The notes beneath the pieces were generated by a model. That model did no database searches. It worked only from the letters and a program-made list of their open reading frames with translations, and had not been told where the DNA came from. Below, one piece after another: positions 1 through 21,481 of a DNA stretch of 64,000 nt (positions are counted from its first letter, which is position 1; each line of letters starts with the position of its first letter). This stretch comes from Lingula anatina (Eukaryota > Brachiopoda > Lingulata > Lingulida > Lingulidae). The translations under genes and the position numbers were made by a program. The DNA is taken from positions 19,364-83,363 of the forward strand of contig NW_019774447.1 in the NCBI RefSeq assembly GCF_001039355.2, written 5' to 3'.

Positions 1-1014
1 CTCTTTTATAGTTTTTGATACTACAGAAAAATATGCTGGTGTCGCAACTAAAGCAATCAGCAGTAAATCACAATATTCTCTTCCTACATTTAAAAATAGT
101 CCAAATTTACTCTTTTCGCGTCGCTTAAAAGCATGTGACATGTTTAAATATCAGATGTGATAACATGACATATGTGAGCACGTTTCTTTGTGTAGCGCGA
201 TCACCTTTACCCTTAAAAAACAAATCAACACCGATTCACATTATCAAAATTTATTTCTATACAAACCATACTGACCAGCAGTAGGCATCAGGAACTTTGA
301 TCTACAAATATGTAATATCCTTCTGGCACAAAAAAATATACACTTCAGTGAATACCTCAGTGTTATAGTATCAGACCCAATTTGCACATAAATAATATAA
401 CAACCTCACAGTATTTGTAAGTCTAAATGACCTTCTGGGACTTTTTTTTCATTTTTTAATTGATGACAACCATAGAGAATGCTGAATAAGTATGTAAGTC
501 CCTGAATTAGATTGTCTACTACTACAAGACCACTGTACCAACTTTCACCTGCTTAACCTCCTTTGACTTATTTGAATTTTTTTATTTTGTAAGACATTTT
601 TTCCTAAAATGTTTTCTATCAACTACAGAGACAAGAAAGCTATCCAAATGGACATGAAAAACAATCACTTGTAAAGGCAATTAGTTAAGTTGTACTTTCT
701 CTAATTACAATTAATCTTCTCAAGAGCTGTTACTTATTTTTCAATGAAAATACTTAGATATTTAGTGGTGACAATATGTACAATTTTTCATGAATCTATT
801 TCTGGACTTCTTGTCTGTCAGTAAAGATCAGTAAAATACTGACAGACATTGTAAGACTCAATATAGACCAAAAATGTATATATGTATATATACACGTGGC
901 ATATTAGATTATCTGACTCTTTTTCCAGAAGGCAGCCGATTCTTCTTCAACTTTAAGCTCTGAATCAAAAGCAAAAAATTCAGCCAAAAAATGCAAAAAA
1001 ATTGTTGATTTACT
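1..1014 (-). other. 3' UTR / downstream region of the DD3-3 gene A
   Basis: This AT-rich stretch follows the stop codon of the minus-strand DD3-3 gene and has no convincing coding exon. Read on the minus strand, AATAAA hexamers occur at about 586-581 and 255-250; either could be the polyadenylation signal. Nothing else is recognised here. Confidence 0.45.
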
Positions 1015-9583
<8,569 letters not shown>

Positions 9584-10572
9584 TTTCTCTGGAATGTATT
9601 GAAAACGGTTGGAATCAGCGACCAGCGCGATTCTCGAAACCAGCAATCGACAAGAAATTCACAAGACTACCACATTAGTCATCCGATTTCTTGAGCAGGT
9701 GTCCGAATTACGACGCGTGACAATATAGTACAAAAACACCTGCCTCTCTTTAACTCTTATCGGAATGTTTTTCTTAACTAAAATATTTTTGATTTTAAGA
9801 AATAGAAATTCAATCAAACTGAATGTTTCATAAAAAAATTAGGAAAAACACGTGTTTTTTAAAATGCGGATTGATATCAAGTTGACCTAATTTTCCAAAT
9901 AAGGACAAGGAATCCCCTCTTGAAACTGACTCACACCTAAACATAGCAGCGCCATTAGGGAAGTGGAAGGAAGCGCACACAGATCTGTCCTGTTGACCGG
10001 GTAAATAACCACGTTTAAATTTAATTTAAAACATTTATTTAAACTGTTTTATGTTGAAAGATATTTCTAAAATATCGTACGTAATGGGTTTAAAAATTTC
10101 AAGCAAAGAACGTCAAATGGATAGTAATGAACACCTTCAATTATGGAGCCTTATCAAAGAGTTAATCCCTAAGATGTTCTTTAAGACTGTGGCATACAGT
10201 GACTCACCAGTTTAAGTGACAGTGACGCTGCAAAACTGTCCTGAAGTTGATGCTTTGATAGGGGCTTCTTATTTGATTTATAGATGTAATCATACAAGCT
10301 GTCTAGCAATTTTTTTTCTGATATGTACATCTCTGTGGCTTTGATTTCAGAACAAGCAGATGAAAACATTAATTCAGTAGGTCTGCTAGGGTCAAAGAGT
10401 CTGGACAATTTCTTACTCAGTAGCTCAGTATATTAATTATAATATTATTGGTTTAACATAGTACAGCATTTTTGAAATCCTTTCATTTTATGCCATATTA
10501 ATATGAAGAATTGATTAGCAGTACAGTAAGTGCATTAATTTAATACTAATGTATTTTTGTTTTGTAGGAAAT
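9584..10572. promoter_or_regulatory. Shared divergent promoter region between the two DD3-3 genes
   Basis: The start codons of the two DD3-3 paralogues are 989 bp apart and point away from each other, so both promoters must lie here. On the plus side a splice acceptor (TTTTGTAG, ending at 10567) sits just before the ATG at 10573, so gene B probably has a non-coding first exon further upstream within this interval. No TATA box is assigned with confidence. The 227-bp open frame on the minus strand at 10181-10408 shows no recognisable protein and is probably chance. Confidence 0.55.
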
Positions 10573-13500
10573 ATGTTGAAACTCACATGCATACTGCTGG
10601 CGGTTGCATGCGCCACTGCGGACATTTACATGCACAACCCACGAGGCAGCAACAACAGACTAAATGAGCGGTCAGCCAATAGGCGGAATGCAAACAGGGC
10701 GTTTGATTCACAGGTAAATTCTAAGACTTCTGCATGCAGGTGGTCCTACCATAGTAAATACCATTCTGCACTTTAACATGAAGTTTATTTTTCTTTTTGA
10801 TACACTGTTAGTCATACATGACAGGCAGTGATTTTGGAAACAGATCGAGATGCAGGTTATGAATCACATGCCCAGTGTTTAATCTTTGGCACCAAGGGCA
10901 TTTTATTTACCAAAACCAGTGAAAATTTTGGCATATCTAAGCTGCCCCCTGTTCATGTGATATACTTTGACTTCTTTTAGGACTTTCGATAAAGGTAACT
11001 TTAGTTTGTATGTTCTTGTGGTAAGTTTGGCTAATATATAGCTGTAAACATTATAACATCATTTTGGTTTAAATATGCAAAAATAAATTAACAAATAAAT
11101 AAATAAATAAAAAGATGAATAAAAAAAAATGTGACATTTAAAAAGTAAGCGCAAACTGTTTGAAATAAAGATGGAGCAGAAGTAGATGACTCAAAGAAGG
11201 GAAATACGATCATTTTGAATTCTAAAAATTCAGTCAAGCTAGTTGATGAAAGGAGTAGACAAAAGCATGTATACAGTGTAGAGTTCCAGACAAGGTTTTA
11301 AATTTAGTCAACATTTTTATTCATGGCTATCAGCTTGTTATACTCTTAAAGAGGATGGTCTCTACTACCATCAATTTAAAAAGAAGTTTTTTTTTTAGAT
11401 TTAATTTTTGTAACAGAAGATGAAATCATTAACAGTCATAATTGATTAAAAAGTTGGGAATTTATATGGTTAAGAATTTGAGTGTCTTCTTTGGGAAAAG
11501 GTGAAGGTAATTGGGTATTGAGGAGATTGGTACATGCATCCTTGTAAAATAATGGTTTATCCATTCCTTCTAGTTTATTATTAATCTAAAGGTTGCAAAA
11601 CCTTAACTAAGTGTTTAATTTAATGTGTATTATCTAAGCAGAGTTCCTGTATGTAAATATATATCAGAACACTTATGATTTAAGACAAATATCAAATGTC
11701 ACCTGTCTCACCACATGCAAACATACAACAATGAAAAGGCAACATCTGTGTATTTGCTCTGAAAGAAAATGCTGAATTATAAATAAGATGTGCAACACAT
11801 TGTGAAACATTAAACCACAACAGATCTCAAAAACAAAAGATCGGAGGTTGGTGTACGGAACATGCAAACACGTCAAACTTGAATGTGAGATACAACAGGC
11901 CCGTGTCTTTTGTTCTCCATGTCCCCTAAAGAATAAGTCCAATACACCAGTCAACAGTTAGGTGCATGTGACATATCCACTTGCGATTTGCACACACGTT
12001 TATTTCATAAAATCCTTCGTTTCGAGAGAAATCTCTTAAATATGCAAGTTAAATTAGCTGTAAGGAATTGTTGCATTGTTACTGTAGTTGCACAAGGAAG
12101 CAATTGTTTGTTTATAGAAAATTGACAGCTTTTTATACAGTGTGATGGTATTGCTTTCTTTTTTTTTCAGAACAATAACAGGGGAGGATATAATGTTGGA
12201 GATAAAGGCACAAGTGCTGCCACAACGGAAAATGAGCAATATAACATGGTATAAGTTGCATTTGGATATTTTTAAAATAAATTAAATTAGGTAAATTAGG
12301 CTTCAAAATTTTTTCACAGGAAGTAAACTTAGAAGGTGATACGAAATGCTTTTTTTTCATAAGGGGAAATGTTGTAGGAAGGAACACATGCTCCTTTTAA
12401 AAATAGTATCCAAGTGTGTAAGAAATCAGAAATTATATATTTATATAGTTTTATACTTGTTAAATATAAACAATCAGTACCTTTGACCTTTATCGTGTTT
12501 CAGAAATACTTCCAGAGCAGTTCAGCAAGTAATGGTCAGAGCTACTTGACCGTTGAGTGGACCAACCAGCATGGTTGTGGTGGTAACGAGGACACTGATC
12601 CCCACAAGGTTAACTGTAACATGGTGTTACAGTACATGTGTCAGCCAGATGATGGTACAGCAAGTAAGTCTGAATAACAGTTTCATCATCATCATTTAGA
12701 GCCTATAGTGTTCCACTGTTGGACAAAGGCCTCAGCATGCTTTTTCCATTATTTCCTATCCTGAGCCTCAGATTTCCAGTTTGGCCAAGGTTTCTTCTTC
12801 CAAGACTTCCAGTAGTCATCTAATTCATCCCTCCATTGTTTCTTTTTCTTTTTCAGAATAACAGTTTAAGTGAAAGTAATTATAGTAATAGCAATATCAT
12901 TTTTTTTAAAATCATTTTTGTTTATATATTATTTTTGTAATTTTTGGCAATATTTCATTCATTTATTTTCCTAGTTTCCTGATGACTGGACACTGGTCCA
13001 TCCTTTCTGTCAGATTATATAAAGGCACCTTTTCACAAAACAATTATGTGGGCAATTATCATAGTCACTCATTATAACTTCCTGCAATATGAGTCACCTG
13101 CAAGTCACCTGACATAATTTATAGCCCCCCCCAACTTACCTTTATTTTATCATAGTGTAGATTAAAAATAAAACTGCAGCTAGTCAGTCAGTTTAAGAGA
13201 GAGAGAGAGTAAGAGAAGTCACCTGATTCTTGTACCCACCTGTAGCGGAATAAAACTCGGAATAAGAAACCTATGTTTTGACATTACACTGGGAAAGTGA
13301 ACTCATTCATGAACCCTCATAGTTACAATACAATGACAACTTGAGCATAACAGTAACAATAGAAAAAAATGAACCTTGAAAACTAACATTTCATCATTAT
13401 ACAGACCTCACATTGACTAACCTCTAAAAGTAATTAACTTGTCAATTAGGGGTTTCTCCAGGAAGTCGGGTTCTGGGAGTTCAAATTGTGAGTCTGTTAT

Positions 13501-16500
13501 TTGGTTATCAATTTAAAGGGAATCCCACCCAAGCAAATACCCAACCAACCAACCCTAAATTTTGTAAGCTGCCCAGCCCTCTATGGAAATATAGTTTTTT
13601 GAGGCTAATGGCTGGCAGCTCTCTGGGAAAAGCCTCGTTGCCAATATTCAAGAGCATTTAGAACAAGCTGAGCCACTGACTAACAGATCCACGGACTAAA
13701 TATGGCTAATCCAACTAGGCCCCTGTAGGGACGGCACGTGTGGAGGTGGGGAGACCAGCAGGGAATGACCAACATGGTTTTTCAGTGGGGTCAGCCATAT
13801 TTAGTTGGCGAATCAGTAAGATTATCTGTTCTTAATGCGCTCTTAGTTTGATCATGATGTAATTTTAATTTCAGGCCAGGCTGACCGTCTGCGAGATGGT
13901 CTTAATACAAACACCCAGGGCTACACTCGCCCTGCAGCACGGGGGGAGCTGAAGAGCACTTACAGAGGACGAAAGAATAATAACGTAAAACCTGACAGAG
14001 TTTTACAAGAACCCCATGAGTGGTATGACAAGTGCCTGGTCAGGGAGAGGAATAAAGGTACAGTTTTATGTAAACTTAGAAATTGAGGGAGATCTGGGAA
14101 AGCTTTATTATCATTTTCTCCCATAAATACAATTATTTCCTGGATTGATTTTTTAAAATTATAATTAGAATTGATAAATATTCCACATCTGTGGTGTTGT
14201 GTGATATTTTTAAATATTAAAATATCATTTTCTCCCATAAATACAATTTTTTTTTCTTATTAGAATTCATCATTTCAATTAAAATTAGTATATACTTAAC
14301 AACTGTTTCATTTTAGGACTTTTCACAGCCGATCAGAAATTGAAATCCAACAGTGGGCTTGGAACAAGTGGTGCCATCTACACAAGACAGAACCCCAATG
14401 GTAACAGGCGTGGCTACGAGTGCCCTGAGGAGAGAGATTACTACCCTTACTGGCACCCGACACCATGGAAGGACATAGCAGTGCTGGCAGAGAATGCATC
14501 CATGTGCAAGTGAGTGGATGGCATGATCATAGTAATCTCAAGTGTCTTGATAACTATAATGATGTTGAAGTAAAAAAAAAGTGTTTGATTAACTATATAA
14601 ATTATATTGGTAAAAATGAAAGTTCAAATAGCAACTGTACAGTTTTTAAAAGTAATGTAGAAATTTTCAAAATGAATAGATTTTTGTTGTTTTTTTAATG
14701 TTGAAATGTACATCTTTTTAAAAACTTAAGGATGTAATTAACAGGGGTAGCTATCTTCTAAACCGCCCAAGATAAACCAACATGTTACATATCAATAGAA
14801 AGCTTATTTCAACAGCTCTTCATTTCATATCCTTATTTTATTATGTAATCGTTACGTAATGAGATATAATGCTTAATAGGTGTGCTCAACATGATCTTTA
14901 CACCTTAAAAACTAGAAGTCCACTACAAATGGACATGTGTAGACAGCTTGACTCGTGAGCCCTCACTGGGATCAACAAGAATGCGCCTCAAATTAGCGAT
15001 ATCTGTTAAATTAGCAGAGATATCAAAATAAACCTGGTTTCCAGTTCAACGAGACCCCCTAGCCTAGCTAAAGCACTCGTAAGTTGAAAACAGAGCTGAT
15101 GTTATGAAATCCCAGACACGTGATTTCAGACAAACCTTAGATCTAATGAATGAATGCCAGCTTTCATCGGTTGAGAGTTCTAATTAATTTTGACACTGGT
15201 CTAAATCGTTCTCTTGAAGCCATAAACTGAAGCGGAGAAATCAGCCTTTTAGTGCTCCCCAGAGATTCCAACGTTATATAATCAGTGAGCTGCATTGGCA
15301 AGCTGAGAAATTTAGTTATTTATACTGGTTCAGCCCTCTACTCACTGCCTATGTAACTGTCACTATGTCTTTCATCCATTTTCAACATTATTATTGAACA
15401 TTTTCAACCAGAGGCCCCCTCCATGCATTGACAGCAGCCACCATGTTAGTCGTGACGTCAGCCTTCTTCACCACGTGACACCTAGGGGGAGTGCCTTTGC
15501 CCATATACGTCTCATCTATATGTCTGCTTTTTAAAGCTTTAATAGATCGTCAGAATTAAGTTCACTGATAAATTCAAAATGAAAAGTATTGTTTGGCAAG
15601 TGAAAGCGGGACGTTACTCACAGAATGTGAAAGGCTTAGCAGCAGTCTAGTACGGGAAATATACAGCTGCACAGTGGAGCTGCCAATCAAACACATATAT
15701 GGACAAGTGTGACCTACTTTAAAACTCAGACACGCTACCACAGGGGTAAATCAGCAATTAGGCTAAAATTACGGGTTTATATGTAAACATTATTTTAAGA
15801 TAGGCTGATATGTAGTTGATATTTCATCTATCTAATACTGACAAATTCAGAAAAACACCCAAATTTTGACAATTTACTGTTAATTACTACTTTAAATGTT
15901 TGGTTGTTTAAAATTGTTTGGTTATTTTGATTTTATTAAACATCAGTTGGCAACTCATTCCAGTTTATTGTTTTTTTTTTTTGTTTTTTTTTTTGCAAAA
16001 AAACCTTTTTTGCCCAAACAAAATTAAAAGTATCAGTAATTAAGGTTTCTCAGTGTTATGGAGACACCCCCCCCTTGCATTTGTAAAAACACACAAGTAA
16101 TTGTCCTTTACGTAATTTCAGCCATTACCAGACCAAGAGTTTCAATGTCCAGTCCTATGGTGAATGTGTGGAATATTACTCTGGGAATGACAGACGCCAT
16201 TTTTCAAGATGGAACAACCAAACGAAGTGCGAGTCTGAGCCAGGAAACAGATGGGTGGAGTTTAGCAATTTTCTGGAAAAGGCTCCTCGTAAGTTTAAAT
16301 AATGTTTGAATAAAACCAAACATTAAACTTCTCAGAACTTGTTTTTCTTTAAACTGTTACTCTCCATATAGCCACAAATATACTTCAAAAAGAACTTTTT
16401 GATCAGTCATAGAATAGATAGATAAAATGTTAATCTTTTCTTCAAAGGTTATACAAGTGAGCCAGCATGCACTGGGGCATCAGGAAATGGAATCCAGTAT

Positions 16501-19500
16501 ATTTGGGCTATACCTTACGACTCTCCTGATGGAATCACCAAGGAGTGCCTAGTGGCCCTGAAGCAGCCAGAGTGTGCAGAGGCACCTTGGACCAGGTGAG
16601 ATGGAAATTAATTCTTTACTTTGAAAAAAGCAGTTATTTATATAAAACTAAATAATCGACAGCGCTTACTACTTCATAACTATTTAGAGTATGAAAATTG
16701 TTGTTATATTTTGATTTACATGCACTCAGCCATGTTTTGTATATTTTGCTATGTGGAAAAGTTGGTTCTATAATGTGTTCATGCTCATATTACTAGTAAA
16801 TGTGTTGCAAGTAAGCTATATAATGTAATTTAATAGGGCCTGTTTTGTAGTGAGCTAACTTTTGACCATCAGCTTGCTGCAGTGACTATTACTGGACTTG
16901 AGATTGGTCAGTGAATAAGTTTACAATAAGGTTCGTTTTGTATGTGTGTGTATTATATATTGTTGCTATGATATTAGGTCCAATCACCTGGGTAATGGCA
17001 GAGATGGTGTTGCCAGCAACTACACCTGGGTGCTGCCTCACTTTCCCTCGGGAAAACCACAGAGATGTGTGCTCAGAATTAGGTATGGTAACAAATTCAA
17101 AACTCTTTGATGCATTGTTTTTTAAAGCCTTTTCAATGTATGAAATGAATCTCAATGGAGCTGTTTTTACAAAAGGCTTTAAGGGAAAGGAGATTTTTCA
17201 GTATAATGCCAAGAAGATGTCTATATTATGGTTAAGACCAGTCAGTAAATGATAAAAGAATATGTACTAACTATAAAATCGTTATATGATCGTAATTTGC
17301 AGTATTAATGATTCAAAGTTAGATGCCAAATTTTCAGCTATCTTTGAACTTTTCAGGTACAACATTTCCACAGACGACTTTGACCCATATTTCACAAATG
17401 CTGAATCCAACAAAAACTTGTAAGTTTTACCACTAGAAAATGTTATTCTATTCATTGATCATTGTTTTAAACAATATGTTGAACTTGAAGAAATTATGAG
17501 AAAAATGTATTTTAAATTTGTGTATTTAGTATATAGTTAAATGACATATCACAGCTGCAGTTGGCAGAAAATGTCCGCAAATTTTAACAATAGGTGGCAC
17601 CACACATCATGCCATTTTAACACTAAGTGTCAGTGCCAACAAGAAGTGCAATTTCCATTTAAAACATTTCAGATGGAAAGGAGTTATGTCTCCGGTGGAA
17701 CAAAACCCATATGTGGAAATAGGCGCTGGTCACTCTCCTCTGCGATTAGCCATCAACACAGCTCAGTTTGGGCGTACCTTTCAAGATCGCTCCCATGTTT
17801 TCATTTTGAAGCCACGACCCGCGGGGACAGAGAACCACGACATCTACAATCTCAATGTGAGGGGGAAGAGAGGGAACATTGTTCAAGTGTACCCAGCTGT
17901 GGAGTACGACTTCATACCTAACATGTTGTCCATGATGGAAAATGACTTGGTTCATGTTCAGTGGACAGGTAATGCTTCTTAATACTTATATCTTCCTACT
18001 GATATTTCACTAACTAAAAAAAAATCCAAAAAAAAAAAAAAATAGGAAGTTGTTAAAACGGTGTGTATATGATTGCTATTCTATTTAAAACACGTGGTTG
18101 TGAGAGTCAAGGAACGTACCAGTATAAAAAATTTTAGGTTCAATTTCATTTTTTTAGAAAGTGGGGATGTGATATATAATTGCGTCATCTTTGTCAGTGA
18201 TTCATCTTTTGAAAACAACAGAAACAGTGTAGTCCCTCATATTTGCACAGTAATGAAAAGCTTGATTAAAACTACCTATTTGACTTAAAAGATGTTTTTT
18301 CTTCAGGTTCCAATTCCCATAACAACGGTGCTCCTGGTGGTGACGGTCAGACAGGTGACGCAGGGGAGGGAACCACAGGTATGGCTGTAATCATGTGGTT
18401 GGGGTTAAATGTACTCATTACAGTTTGGTATGCTTCATTGCTTTGTTACTCAGTTATACTTGGCTCTTGTGACAAATCTTCAGTGGCATTTTAGTTTTAC
18501 GTTCACAAACTTATTTATCCAATTTTATTTTGATACCATGGTTTGACATACTCTGGAAGGTAAATACTATTAGCGAACAAGAATTTTTCAAAACTTTCAA
18601 CCAACATAATTATGACAGTGTATTTATTTAATAAACTTTTGAGAAACTTTATGAAATTCACTAAAAACTATTCTCTCGTGAGCATGTACTACTAGGTTAA
18701 AATTTTCTAAGGAAGTGAGACAGAGTGTTCTTTGTTCTTGGTGAAGCTGAACTCCTTATGATTCTGATTGGCTGATCACAATGAGACTAGGTTGTACTGT
18801 CCAATCAGGTTTTGCTATACTGGTATCTGACCAGTGTCATTTGGTAGTAATTAACTTAACAGCGTGAAATACAAAGCGGAGACATCCTGTCTGTAATTAG
18901 GGAAAAAGCATCTGGAGCTTATCTTTCTATCAACCTATCTTAGTCCCTGGGCATCTTACATCACATTAATACCCTCATCACACATAAATCCCTTTATTGT
19001 GACCAATAAATTATATTTATTCATTGAGGATAAAATTTGTCTACCCATGACGCTCGATAAATAGTGTAGTTCATGTACATCTAATGATTTTTGCATTCAT
19101 TTCAGGAACAGACAGAAATAACATTGTTCAGATTGGAGTACTGGATGAAAACTTTCCCCTGACCTTTAATAAGACCACCCTGTGGAAGAATGCAGAAGTA
19201 AAATGGATATACCATGGCAAGAATATCAACACCCCCAAAAATCTGGCCCTAAACATGGCTTCCTCTGGCTATTATCAGTAAGGAATAATTAAAATAATTT
19301 TATACTGTATGAATATGGCCTTTACTTCGCTGTATGGTTCATTTATACAAATATGTGAAGCATGTATAATATTGAATTTTTCTTGGGATGCTTTATCTTT
19401 TCCATTTTAACCAAAACAGACCATGTGCTCTTGGTGGAGTTCAAATATCAGAAGTAGCAATTTCATTATATGTGAAAAAATTTAGTCTTGAACTTTTGAA

Positions 19501-19701
19501 TATTGCAGATGTAAAATGGCCAGTGAATGTGCCAGTGAATCAGCCGAGAGAAAAACAAAGATGAACAATCTCCTCAACAATGCCCCTGCGTCTTATGAAG
19601 GAGCCCTGCTGAAACTGAAGAAAGGAATCTACCACTACATTTGTTCCAGAAATAATAACTTCACCAACAGAAGTCAGAAAGGGACCATCATTGTGTTGTA
19701 G
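10573..19701 (+). CDS. DD3-3-family protein, secreted paralogue (13 coding exons, 656 aa)
   Basis: Coding exons are 10573-10713, 12171-12248, 12504-12663, 13875-14057, 14317-14509, 16122-16288, 16448-16595, 16978-17082, 17357-17419, 17673-17968, 18307-18378, 19106-19277 and 19509-19701. All are GT-AG and total 1971 bp in frame. A signal peptide ([16 protein letters not shown]) precedes [16 protein letters not shown], the DD3-3 signature. Shared blocks with the minus-strand copy include [59 protein letters not shown] and [20 protein letters not shown] (given here in part). It stops soon after the cupredoxin-like [17 protein letters not shown], so it lacks a membrane anchor and should be secreted. 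A Gly/Asp-rich linker ([18 protein letters not shown]) is specific to this copy. Most introns differ from those of gene A; the phase-2 intron in LRIR|YNIS is the same. Function is not established. Confidence 0.9.
12672..12867 (-). mobile_element. 5'-truncated RTE-type non-LTR retrotransposon insertion with 12-bp target-site duplication
   Basis: The sequence GAATAACAGTTT occurs at 12672-12683 and again at 12856-12867, flanking a 172-bp insert. Read on the minus strand the insert encodes a C-terminal RT tail of the RTE type ([16 protein letters not shown], then PLSNSGTL with frame slips) and ends in a GATGATGATG tail, as RTE elements do. It lies in intron 3 of the plus-strand DD3-3 gene, immediately after the donor site of the exon ending at 12663 and in antisense orientation. 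Confidence 0.75.
14510..16121. other. Long intron 5 of DD3-3 gene B, no recognised element
   Basis: This 1.6-kb intron contains a block at about 14740-15790 that is less AT-rich than its surroundings and holds no open frame of note. It may be an unrecognised dispersed repeat, but I see no terminal repeats or duplicated target site. Confidence 0.3.
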
Positions 19702-20340
19702 GATTCAATACAGATAGAGCAACAGCATTGATGATCAAATACGTCCCATACCAAGGCTTTTTTCCAATCTTTTATTGTGAACAGATTCTAGCAATCCAGT
19801 CATCATGATATTTTTAAAACAAGTTCCAAGGTTTTTTGGTCATTTTGGATCCCTCGATTTACAAGTCTGAGGCAAATACTCAATCCTATTTTTTTTTTCA
19901 AAAATATACTTGTATTGGCAGTAAAAGTCAAATTTCCTTTGCATCTTTTTTATTTAGGAAAAGAGGTGAAACAGTTCACAATGTATCAATTTTAGACAAG
20001 TAAATTCTTGGCGTTGTCATTGCATTTTCTTAGAAATGAAAATAACAGTACTGTTACATGTAATGGCTGTAGCAGTAAACTATAAATGACTTTTCCTGTA
20101 ATTAACATCGTCAATGTTCACGTACAACTGCCATTCCGTCTCATGCATAACCTTAACATGAATTAGATTTTTATCCTTTCTGATTTATAGTGAACATTCC
20201 AAATCCAGTAGTAATTGTGTAAGTGAGGACTTACATGTATGTTTTGTAATTGTTGTCAGTAAGGTGTTGTATTTACATCTTAGTACAAGACTGATCTGCT
20301 GGCCGGATCAGTGGAATTATTTGTATCCAATTTGGAAGGA

Positions 20341-20346
20341 AATAAA
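20341..20346 (+). terminator. Polyadenylation signal of DD3-3 gene B
   Basis: AATAAA lies about 640 bp after the stop codon at 19701, within an AT-rich 3' UTR. It is the best-placed hexamer for ending this transcript. Confidence 0.5.
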
Positions 20347-20349
20347 TTC

Positions 20350-21481
20350 TTTATTCTGGTTAGAAGTCTTAAAATGGTTTTTAATTGCATTATTTCCTTA
20401 TTTGTTTTCTTTAAACCCAAAATCAAGGCATGGATGACAAATTGTTGTCAATAATTTTTAATTTGATGATAAATTTTAGAATTGACAGCTTGTATAGTAG
20501 CATGCTTGTATAATATACTTTTACTTTTTGTGTCTTATAAACTGGGGTAAAAACCAAAGTGCTAATATATCAGAAGACATCCTATTTTTGCTTTAAATAT
20601 TTTCAGAACATCTTTGTATGATTCTAAAAACATTTAGAAAATGACAAGTTTTAAAATGTTTGTCTTCTTTAAACATTTTATTTCTACTTCATATTACACT
20701 TTGTGAAGTATATAATACCCAAGAAAATTAAGCATTGTTTATTACACACCTACAAACTTAAATTTCTACAGCCATTTTTTAAATTGTTAGTCCACTATTC
20801 TATTCAATTTTGACTAGTCAACTAAAATGGACAAAGAAAATCAACAATTTAAACTTTGAAAGTAGTAAAACAATAAAACTTATGCATATTTCACAAATAT
20901 CACAGCTAGACGAGCTAATAGTTTTATATGTAGCCTTGGTGCAATGCCCAGACACGCAGAATACAATACACATCTATATAGTACAAGATAAGGGTCCAAG
21001 TACAGCAGCACAATACACATAGGAAATAGACTGCCATTTAGTAATAAAAATCTGAAAAAATTGCATTCGGTCTGAATTAAGCCCCCCCCCCTCCCCTCAA
21101 CAGTTTTTGTTGCATATTCTGCATCAAACTCGAAAATTATATATCTGGCTCCCATTAAGTGGGTGATCTGCCAATAGTAAAAAAATCTCAGCCCTGTACA
21201 CTTTCATGTGGTTCAATGTTCAGGTATCAGTGGTGATTGGAAATTACTTAAAATGGTCCCAGTTTCCAATTCTAAGCATTTGGGAAGTCCATGAATCAGA
21301 AAGATGTACCAACCTGATGACTAGAAATCCATCTTTATACTGATCAAGAAAGTCATACTACCAGTTACCTGTTTGAATTGCAATATGTCGATATGTTCTC
21401 TCCATAAAAAATGAAAAAAGAAATCATAATTTATATCCCCTTGTTAGCTGTTTAGTGGACACTTTTGAAAAAAATAAAAAT
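20350..21481. other. Convergent intergenic region between DD3-3 gene B and the fasciclin gene
   Basis: The two genes converge here. The sequence is AT-rich with a C-run near 21083-21100 and contains the fasciclin 3' UTR. No further gene is seen. Confidence 0.4.

Noticed and set aside
17541-17921. A 126-codon plus-strand frame overlapping DD3-3 gene B exon 10
   Set aside because: It runs out of frame with the exon 17673-17968, whose frame encodes the conserved DD3-3 blocks.
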